From: Muribaculaceae bacterium | GTDB lineage: Bacteria > Pseudomonadota > Alphaproteobacteria > Rs-D84 | Direction: 5' to 3' | Length of the DNA: 11,697 bases | Assembly: GCA_023665245.1 (NCBI GenBank) | Contig: JAMPEH010000055.1 | Coordinates: 1 to 11,697, forward strand | Shown here: in pieces, positions 7,647 to 11,697 of the stretch | Layout of the letters: each line of letters begins with the position of its first letter | Numbering within the stretch: the first letter of the stretch is position 1 | Notes under the pieces: generated by a model | The model's database searches: none | Seen by the model: the letters and a program-made list of their open reading frames with translations, nothing else | What the model was told of the DNA's origin: nothing | Made by a program: the position numbers and the translations under genes

Positions 7647-8021
7647 ATGGATAAACTTAAAATGCAGACAGTAAATAAGGCTGATGAAAATTTTAGGAAA
7701 CTTGCACAACTGTTTCCTAATGCTGTTACGGAGATAATTGATGAAAATGGTGAGGTGGTTCGTGCTATTGATAAAGATGTGCTTATGCAGGAGATTTCCT
7801 GTAAAGTTGTTGATGGAAATGAGGAACGCTACCAGTTTACTTGGTCTGATAAGAAAAAGGCGGTTCTTCTTGCCAATGCACCAATAAATAAAACACTTCG
7901 TCCGTGTAGGGAGGAAAGTGTTGATTTTGATAATACGGAAAACCTCTACATTGAGGGCGATAATTTGGAAGTGTTGAAACTTTTACAGGAGACATATCTT
8001 GGTATTGGTACAATTTGTTGA
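7647..8021 (+). pseudogene. mod: Type III restriction-modification methyltransferase (mod), N-terminal remnant
   Basis: ATG 7647 follows GAGGAGGG (7628-7635) at 11 bases and opens a 124-residue reading frame ending in TGA at 8019-8021. The family match is the C-terminal part: ENLYIEGDNLEVLKLLQETY, which in type III Mod and related N6-adenine methyltransferases directly precedes the K-x-IYIDPPYNTG catalytic block. Here the frame leaves the family after TYLG, so the catalytic DPPY motif, the target recognition domain and the remaining roughly 500 residues are absent. No res gene is present. At the break (near 8000) the DNA continues as a rhuM fragment in another frame, so a deletion fused the two. 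It cannot methylate DNA and is called a pseudogene, though its start signals are intact. Confidence 0.8.
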
Positions 8022-8290
8022 TGAAGATATATGGCTTACGCAAGGGCAGATTGCAGAGATATATAATACGACTTAGCAGAATATAAGCCAACACATTGAA
8101 AGCATTTATAAAGATAAGGAATTGGAGAAAAATCGAACTAACAAGAAATTCTTGTTGGTTCGCATGGAAGGAACGAGACAGGTAAAAGGAAATATTGCTC
8201 ATCGTGAGCTTGATAAAAAATATAGTTGTTCGGAAATTCCGAATAACTGCATTAGATGGAAAAAATTACAATGTTTGCGGTGATTTGTCT
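8000..8290 (+). pseudogene. Chimeric rhuM-family remnant
   Basis: Two N-terminal pieces of Virulence-RhuM-type proteins can be read. Piece A (about 8002-8205, frame starting 8002) reads VQFVDEDIWLTQGQIAEIY, then TT-stop-QNISQHIESIYKDKELE and KKFLLVRMEGTRQVK. The in-frame TAG at 8074-8076 probably derives from CAG. Piece B (about 8204-8272, shifted by one frame) reads VVRKFRITALDGKNYNV, the equivalent region of a different rhuM subtype, followed by unrelated residues and a stop. The usual next block (YNLDxIIAVGYRV) is missing from both. So two rhuM alleles seem to have been joined and then broken, immediately downstream of the truncated mod gene and 75-95 bases before an intact rhuM gene. Confidence 0.75.
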
Positions 8291-8364
8291 ATATTGTACA
8301 ACGGATGTTTATAAAAACAGGGTTTTGCTCATCCCTAATAATAAGAAATAGTGGAGGTGATTTT

Positions 8365-9369
8365 GTGGATAAATTGCAAGTAACTAATCACGATTTTATA
8401 ATATATAAAGATGAAAATGGTAATGTAAGTGTCAATGTTTTACTCATAAATCATGACTTGTGGTTGACTCAAAATTTAATAGCAGAATTATTTGGAGTGG
8501 CTAGAAGCACGATTACAGAACATATAAATAATATTTTTGAGACTAATGAGCTAGATGAAAAGACTTCTGTCGGAATTTCCGACGAAAGTACCGGAGGAAG
8601 AAAAGCTAAACTTTATAATCTGGATGTAATAATTGCAGTTGGTTATAGAGTAAATTCAAAGAAAGCAACAAATTTTAGAATATGGGCAACAAAAGTTTTA
8701 AAGGAATATATGATTAAAGGTGCAGTAATAGATGAAGAAAGATTAAAAAATCCAAATTATATATTTGGTGAAGACTATTTTGAAGAAACCTTAGAAAAAA
8801 TAAGAAATATTAGATCTAGCGAAAGGAGATTTTATCAAAAAATTACTGATATATATTCACAATGTAGTGTTGATTATGATAAAGATAGTGAAATTACAAA
8901 AGAATTTTTTAAAACAGTTCAAAATAAACTCCATTATTCTGTAACTGGAAATACAGCGGCTGAAATAATTTATAACAGAGTAGATTCCCAAAAAGAGCAT
9001 ATGGGGCTTACGAATTGGAAAAATTCTCCAAGCGGACCGATTTATAAATATGATGTTGATATTGCTAAAAACTATTTAAATGAAAAAGAATTAAAGGATT
9101 TAAATAGAATAGTAACCATGTATTTAGATTATGCTGAAATGCAAGCTGAAAATCATAATGCTATGACTATGAGTGATTGGGTAGAAAAATTAAATGCCTT
9201 TTTAAAATTTAATGGTAGAGAAATACTCCATGGTGCTGGTAAAATATCCCATGAAGTTGCTAAAGAATTAGCATACAGAGAATATGATAAATTTAAAATA
9301 GAGCAAGATAAAAAATATATTTCGGATTTTGATAAGTTTATAAGTGATATTAATAACATATCTGAATAA
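8365..9369 (+). CDS. rhuM: Virulence RhuM-family protein, full length
   Basis: A 334-residue protein of normal RhuM length starting at GTG 8365, with GGAGGTGA (8353-8360) in good position; an upstream in-frame ATG at 8305 has no such site. The N-terminal third carries the family signature: LWLTQNLIAELFGVARSTITEHINNIF, read here as a helix-turn-helix-like block (written across residues 32-58), then KLYNLDVIIAVGYRVNSKKA and FRIWATKVLKEYMIKG. The C-terminal part has HMGLTNW and the closing segment LKFNGREILHGAGKISHEVA. RhuM proteins are widespread on islands and beside restriction-modification genes; their biochemical role is not established, and a DNA-binding or antirepressor-like role is inferred from the N-terminus. 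The gene is markedly more AT-rich (AGA, TTA, ATA codons) than the genes before 6.5 kb, which suggests transfer. Confidence 0.85.
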   Translation: MDKLQVTNHDFIIYKDENGNVSVNVLLINHDLWLTQNLIAELFGVARSTITEHINNIFETNELDEKTSVGISDESTGGRKAKLYNLDVIIAVGYRVNSKKATNFRIWATKVLKEYMIKGAVIDEERLKNPNYIFGEDYFEETLEKIRNIRSSERRFYQKITDIYSQCSVDYDKDSEITKEFFKTVQNKLHYSVTGNTAAEIIYNRVDSQKEHMGLTNWKNSPSGPIYKYDVDIAKNYLNEKELKDLNRIVTMYLDYAEMQAENHNAMTMSDWVEKLNAFLKFNGREILHGAGKISHEVAKELAYREYDKFKIEQDKKYISDFDKFISDINNISE

Positions 9370-9383
9370 ATAGTATTTGGATA

Positions 9384-9512
9384 AATATTATGAATGCAAT
9401 ATAGGACGTGGTGCTTTATAAAGTCCTGCTTCGTTGGAATTGATGGTGTATATGCGAGTTTAAAGCGTATATCCATAAAAGTTATCAGCAGATACGGAGA
9501 AATAGATAACCG
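9384..9512. repeat. Direct repeat, left copy (about 130 bp)
   Basis: Roughly 90% identical to 11460-11589 in the same orientation, with about nine substitutions and two short indels. Most substitutions are G in this copy and A in the other. It starts 14 bases after the rhuM stop and ends 11 bases before the toxin promoter. Three local inverted repeats occur in series: AGGAC/GTCCT, TATATGC/GCGTATA and GTTATC/GATAAC. The last 30 bases are identical in both copies. Because the indels do not keep a reading frame and the second copy does not preserve the first two stems, neither a protein nor a conserved RNA is firmly supported. Confidence 0.85.
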
Positions 9513-9523
9513 ATATGATTTGA

Positions 9524-9552
9524 TTGAAAATTTGTGATATTGCTGATATGAT
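9524..9552 (+). promoter_or_regulatory. Promoter of the type I toxin mRNA
   Basis: TTGAAA at 9524-9529 and TATGAT at 9547-9552 are 17 bases apart. TG at 9544-9545, one base before the -10 box, makes it an extended -10 promoter. Transcription would begin about 9559, directly at the GTGGC-GAAA-GCCAC hairpin. Confidence 0.7.
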
Positions 9553-9558
9553 TATAAA

Positions 9559-9658
9559 TGTGGCGAAAGCCACTAGGAGAGTACCCATGACAGGGTGGTA
9601 GCCTCCCGAACCAATTGCCCTAGCTTGCTGGGAGTACATAGGAAGGGAGGTGCGTAAT
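9559..9658 (+). promoter_or_regulatory. Structured 5' leader of the toxin mRNA with possible RBS sequestration
   Basis: The predicted mRNA starts with GTGGC-GAAA-GCCAC (9560-9573), a 5-bp stem closed by a GNRA tetraloop, the sort of 5'-terminal hairpin that stabilises type I toxin mRNAs. GCCTCCC (9601-9607) can pair with the ribosome binding site GGGAGGT (9645-9651). CTAGG (9573-9577) can pair with CCTAG (9619-9623), and a small hairpin at 9618-9632 lies inside the loop. The leader therefore seems able to keep the toxin untranslated until it is processed or refolded. Pairings were drawn by eye; no energy was computed. Confidence 0.6.
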
Positions 9659-9778
9659 ATGACGGCTGCGGATATTATTTTGATATTCATAGGGATAATA
9701 GGCTTGTTGATTTCCTTTGGTAGTTTGATTGTTGCGTTTCTGACCTTTCTCGACAAGAGAAACAGTAAGAAGAAATAA
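9659..9778 (+). CDS. Holin-like small membrane toxin (Hol-Tox type), 39 residues
   Basis: ATG 9659 follows GGGAGG (9645-9650) at 8 bases and encodes 39 residues. It has a short polar N-terminus (MTAAD), one hydrophobic helix of about 25 residues, then the conserved-looking SFGSLIVAFLTFLDK and a basic tail ending in KKK. This layout (one membrane helix, FG-x-L-I-x-A-x-L-T, Lys-rich C-terminus, under 45 residues) matches the putative holin-like toxins of Firmicutes, which are thought to depolarise the host membrane when overproduced. A structured leader lies upstream, and a terminator plus a convergent antisense RNA lie downstream, all typical of a type I toxin-antitoxin system. The length makes it easy to miss. 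Toxicity is inferred from family and architecture. Confidence 0.8.
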   Translation: MTAADIILIFIGIIGLLISFGSLIVAFLTFLDKRNSKKK

Positions 9779-9809
9779 AAATGCCCCTCTGTCTGATCCA
9801 CAGAGAGGC
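9775..9809 (-). terminator. Rho-independent terminator of the antisense RNA
   Basis: On the minus strand GCCTCTCTGT and ACAGAGGGGC form a 10-bp stem with one G-U pair around a 7-base loop, followed by ATTTTTATTTC. On the plus strand the same stem has a C-A mismatch and no T-run, so the signal is specific to minus-strand transcription. Confidence 0.7.
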
Positions 9810-9872
9810 GGTGTCCTTTAGGACATTTTCGTTTTCTTCGGGAGCATCCACTTTGGAGTGGGTGCTTTTCCT
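9776..9872 (-). ncRNA. Antisense antitoxin RNA, convergent to the toxin mRNA
   Basis: A transcript of about 97 bases is predicted between the minus-strand promoter at 9879-9907 (start near 9872) and the minus-strand terminator at 9775-9809. It would be complementary to essentially the whole 3' untranslated region of the toxin mRNA, ending at the toxin stop codon. It contains the complement of both plus-strand hairpins, which could serve as loop-loop contact sites. Overlap of 3' ends is how Bacillus txpA/RatA and bsrG/SR4 are controlled. Existence of the RNA is inferred from the promoter and terminator signals only. Confidence 0.6.
9843..9869 (+). terminator. Rho-independent terminator of the toxin mRNA
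   Basis: AGCATCCACT (9843-9852) pairs with AGTGGGTGCT (9857-9866) in a 10-bp stem with one G-U pair and a TTGG loop, running into TTTT. A weaker TGTCC-TTTA-GGACA hairpin followed by TTTTCGTTTT (9812-9835) precedes it. The mRNA would be about 310 bases long. Confidence 0.75.
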
Positions 9873-9878
9873 ATGCTT

Positions 9879-9907
9879 AATATAACATAAGGAGCAGAGA
9901 AATTCAA
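9879..9907 (-). promoter_or_regulatory. Minus-strand promoter of the antisense RNA
   Basis: On the minus strand TTGAAT (9907-9902) and TATATT (9884-9879) are separated by exactly 17 bases. The start would be near 9872, just past the end of the toxin terminator, so the RNA reads back through the toxin 3' region. Confidence 0.55.
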
Positions 9908-9957
9908 CAGCTTTTGTTCAGTAAATTTGTTCAGCTCTACAAACTGAAAGTTGTAAA

Positions 9958-10452
9958 TTACCTTTTTATAACGAAATTCAAATAACCGTTAATGGTATGA
10001 ATTATAAAAAATACCGAAGCGGTTCCGACTAATAAATAATTGCTTTTCCATAATCCGAAAAACAAGTAGTACAACGGAACAACCGCAAACTGGCTTATTA
10101 CAATCAACCAGCTATATTGAAAACCAAGGTAATAAAAAGCCCAACCTATAAAATTTATCAGTATCATTAAAACAGTTATTGTAAAAAAGGCTTTTTCTTT
10201 GTATGTAGCTATTGAAAAGAATTCATCGTTATCTTTAACAATTAACATTAACAAAATCATAGACAACATACCAAATATACCCTGTGTTTTTTCTATCCAG
10301 GGAATTTCATTCGACATATTCATTATAGGATTAGATTTAATCTTTATTAGTGGCATAATCATATACGGAATTTCCTGAATAACAAATGCAATTATTCCCG
10401 CAAAAGAAATTCCTAAATAATAATTCCTAAACAGGTGAAAAAACTTTACCAT
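9958..10452 (-). CDS. Small polytopic membrane protein, unknown function
   Basis: I do not recognise this 164-residue hydrophobic protein. It has about five predicted membrane helices: one near the N-terminus after MVKFFHLFRNYYLG, one after the IEKTQ segment, and three in the C-terminal half ending in YLNFVIKR. No catalytic or ligand motif is visible. The start at 10452 is chosen because GGAG lies 6 bases upstream; the earlier ATG at 10464 has a poor site. A good minus-strand promoter lies at 10493-10521. The gene is convergent with the toxin locus, AT-rich, and sits between the two direct repeats, so it is probably island cargo. It could be an immunity or DoxX/DUF-type membrane protein, but nothing decides this. 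Confidence 0.65.
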   Translation of the reverse strand: MVKFFHLFRNYYLGISFAGIIAFVIQEIPYMIMPLIKIKSNPIMNMSNEIPWIEKTQGIFGMLSMILLMLIVKDNDEFFSIATYKEKAFFTITVLMILINFIGWAFYYLGFQYSWLIVISQFAVVPLYYLFFGLWKSNYLLVGTASVFFIIHTINGYLNFVIKR

Positions 10453-10492
10453 ATACTTCTCCATTCATAAACACCGATTTATCTGTCAGTTG

Positions 10493-10521
10493 ATTATAAC
10501 AAAATAAACTTTGAAAAACAA
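10493..10521 (-). promoter_or_regulatory. Minus-strand promoter for the 164-residue membrane protein gene
   Basis: On the minus strand TTGTTT (10521-10516) and TATAAT (10498-10493) are separated by exactly 17 bases. The predicted start is near 10486, leaving a leader of about 35 bases before the start codon at 10452. Confidence 0.65.
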
Positions 10522-10638
10522 TTACATTACAGAAGCTGCTTCATTTCCTTATGAACCCTCATCTAAATAATGTTTTTAAGTTTTACAAGCTCTGAACTAT
10601 GCCATTAGATATGTATTGTATAAGATTTTTAAATCATT

Positions 10639-10779
10639 TTAGATAGATTTGTAAGAGATTCCACTGTTTTGATTAAGTAAATTCATTGCATCTACAACAT
10701 CATCTAAATCAGACTTAAATATGTGAGCATAAGTAATTGGTTAAAGAAACAACAATGGATGTTTCTTCATAACAAATTT
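10639..10779 (-). pseudogene. Tyrosine recombinase/integrase C-terminal remnant
   Basis: In the roughly 485-base stretch without a gene (10453-10937), the minus strand from 10737 to 10639 reads ITYAHIFKSDLDDVVDAMN, then LLNQNSGISYKSI and a stop. TYAH-(L/I)-F followed by a short acidic amphipathic helix is the usual end of phage-type tyrosine recombinases, in which the Tyr of TYAH is the nucleophile. Just upstream the same frame reads KKHP then a stop, where intact enzymes have the LGH...T block, so only the last 30-45 residues survive. The rest of this intergenic stretch shows only the flanking promoters. This suggests the region was once part of an integrated element. Confidence 0.5.
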
Positions 10780-10864
10780 AAAATAAATCAGTTAAAATAT
10801 GTTGAAATGGATATCCAAAACTAAAGGATAATCTTTTATTTTTGTATGGGTTTTGGGATTATTA

Positions 10865-10893
10865 TTCCATATTTAATGGTTTAATGATATAAT
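10865..10893 (+). promoter_or_regulatory. Extended -10 promoter for the 147-residue membrane protein gene
   Basis: TATAAT at 10888-10893 is preceded by TG at 10885-10886, one base before it. A weak -35-like TTCCAT (10865-10870) is 17 bases upstream. The gene start is 44 bases downstream of the -10 box. Confidence 0.55.
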
Positions 10894-10937
10894 ATGAACG
10901 AGCAGATAAATTGGGAGTTGAGGAGGTGATTCATTTT

Positions 10938-11381
10938 ATGAAAAAATCTCATATAATAGTGGGAAATATCATTCTGTTATTGTGGTATTTTCTTTCTATG
11001 ACAGGTTTGAAGATTGGAGATAAATACTTAGTAACAAGTGCATTTAAGGAAGAGTGGATATTCATGCTTGTTCCAATTGTTACATTTATTTTATGTTTAA
11101 CCACAGAAAAAATCGGAAAAAATATACATTTGGCATGGTTAGGAATGTGGTTTATTACCCAGTTTTTATGCCATGAATGGTATACTATATTCGGTAGTGG
11201 ATTTATGGGAGATACGAACAAGAAGATTGCCTACTTTGCTGACTGTATTCAATTGATAAATGTGGACGGAAGATATGTTCCTGATGTATATCATATAGTA
11301 TTACATATATTGATAATTGTTGCGTTTGTTATGACATTGCTTTATAAAAAAGATAAGAATACATTTAATATTGAAGCGTGA
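10938..11381 (+). CDS. Small polytopic membrane protein, unknown function
   Basis: A 147-residue hydrophobic protein starting at ATG 10938, 7 bases after a near-perfect ribosome binding site AGGAGGTGAT (10921-10930). An in-frame TTG at 10911 precedes that site and is unlikely. Four membrane helices are predicted: about residues 5-25, 40-55, 66-80 and 123-140. The loop between the last two (YTIFGSGFMGDTNKKIAYFA and on to VPDVYH) is hydrophilic with several aromatic residues. The C-terminus is basic (YKKDKN). I do not recognise the family. It is divergent from the other small membrane-protein gene and, like it, lies between the direct repeats. Confidence 0.65.
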   Translation: MKKSHIIVGNIILLLWYFLSMTGLKIGDKYLVTSAFKEEWIFMLVPIVTFILCLTTEKIGKNIHLAWLGMWFITQFLCHEWYTIFGSGFMGDTNKKIAYFADCIQLINVDGRYVPDVYHIVLHILIIVAFVMTLLYKKDKNTFNIEA

Positions 11382-11459
11382 AGTTCCCATTTATAATTCT
11401 GATGCCCTTATATTCGTATTTGTAGGTATCATGATGTTGATAGTTACCAAAGCTTACTG

Positions 11460-11589
11460 AATATTATAAATGCAATATAGAACGTGATGCTCATAAAGTC
11501 CTGATTCGTTGAAATTGATGGTGTACATGCAAGTTTAAAGCGTATATCATAATAAAAGTTATCAGCAGATACGGAGAAATAGATAACCG
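11460..11589. repeat. Direct repeat, right copy (about 130 bp)
   Basis: Same orientation as the copy at 9384-9512 and about 90% identical. It begins 78 bases after the stop of the 147-residue membrane-protein gene; nothing recognisable fills that gap. The 3' end, including GTTATC and GATAAC 18 bases apart, is unchanged, while the first two inverted repeats each gain a mismatch. Immediately after it come a terminator-like hairpin and a new gene start, so in both places the repeat lies upstream of a gene but with unrelated sequence following. Confidence 0.85.
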
Positions 11590-11623
11590 GCTTGGACGCT
11601 TGACAAGGTTTTACAGCTATGAT

Positions 11624-11663
11624 AAGCTTGCGTTAGTCACGGCTAACACAAGCTTTGCTTTTT
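11624..11663 (+). terminator. Terminator-like hairpin in the leader of the last gene
   Basis: AAGCTTG-c-GTTAG (11624-11636) pairs with CTAAC-a-CAAGCTT (11643-11655): 12 base pairs with one mismatch, loop TCACGG, followed by TTTGCTTTTTATT. It lies only 24-30 bases before the ribosome binding site and start codon of the next gene. It therefore ends any upstream transcript or acts as an attenuator for that gene. Confidence 0.65.
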
Positions 11664-11686
11664 ATTATTACAGGAGGAAGTCATTA

Positions 11687-11697
11687 ATGAAGAAAAA
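11687..11697 (+). CDS. Start of a gene running off the window
   Basis: ATG 11687 follows AGGAGG (11672-11677 region) at about 9 bases and begins Met-Lys-Lys before the window ends. Only three codons are visible, so no function can be given. The clean ribosome binding site and the preceding hairpin suggest a real, possibly attenuation-controlled gene. Confidence 0.45.

Noticed and set aside
9384..9512. Structured non-coding RNA encoded by the direct repeat
   Set aside because: Three inverted repeats are visible, but in the second copy the changes in the first two stems break pairs instead of compensating, so RNA function is not supported by these two copies.
9910..9940. Short tandem TTTGTTCAG direct repeat downstream of the toxin locus
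   Set aside because: It is only two 9-base copies in AT-rich DNA with no further structure, and is compatible with chance.
9384..11589. CRISPR array or insertion sequence bounded by the repeats
   Set aside because: There are only two long repeats 2 kb apart, with no short regular spacers, no transposase gene and no terminal inverted repeats.
11600..11620. TTGACA followed by TATGAT as promoter before the last gene
   Set aside because: The boxes are only about 12 bases apart, too close for the housekeeping sigma factor.

Overview
The window looks like chromosome from a low-to-moderate GC Firmicute, most likely a Lachnospiraceae-type clostridium. This is inferred from gene content, strong AGGAGG-type ribosome binding sites and codon style, not from any search. 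It divides into a housekeeping left half and an AT-rich accessory right half.

Positions 1-6486 hold ordinary chromosomal genes, all on the plus strand. They are the 3' end of tyrosyl-tRNA synthetase (tyrS), a membrane-anchored NodB-type polysaccharide deacetylase of the PdaB kind, a two-gene unit of unknown function (a 500-residue membrane protein with a highly charged linker plus a 94-residue soluble protein), a TetR-family regulator, and an ion-homeostasis pair. In that pair a two-RCK TrkA-type protein is followed closely by a CPA1 cation/proton antiporter. A near-consensus promoter (TTGATA-17-TATAAT) and a leader with a 10-bp inverted repeat precede trkA.

Right after the antiporter stop codon the composition becomes more AT-rich and the content changes to a decayed defence or mobile island (about 6490-11600). 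It has a 358-residue protein with a C-terminal HEPN-like R-x4-H motif, and a type III restriction-modification methyltransferase (mod) cut off just before its catalytic motif. The cut end joins a chimeric rhuM remnant with a nonsense codon and a frame change. A full-length rhuM gene follows. A degraded tyrosine-recombinase C-terminus lies on the minus strand near 10.7 kb.

The best find is a complete, compact type I toxin-antitoxin locus at about 9524-9907. It has an extended -10 promoter, an mRNA that would begin in a GUGGC-GAAA-GCCAC hairpin, a leader able to hide the ribosome binding site, and a 39-codon single-helix holin-like toxin gene too short for ordinary gene calling. It also has a strong rho-independent terminator and a convergent antisense RNA gene with its own promoter and terminator. 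Two direct repeats of about 130 bp (roughly 90% identical, 9384-9512 and 11460-11589) bracket the toxin locus, two divergent small membrane-protein genes and the recombinase remnant. The second repeat is followed by a strong terminator hairpin and the first codons of a gene that runs off the window.

All of this comes from reading the sequence and from knowledge of the families. No database comparison was made.
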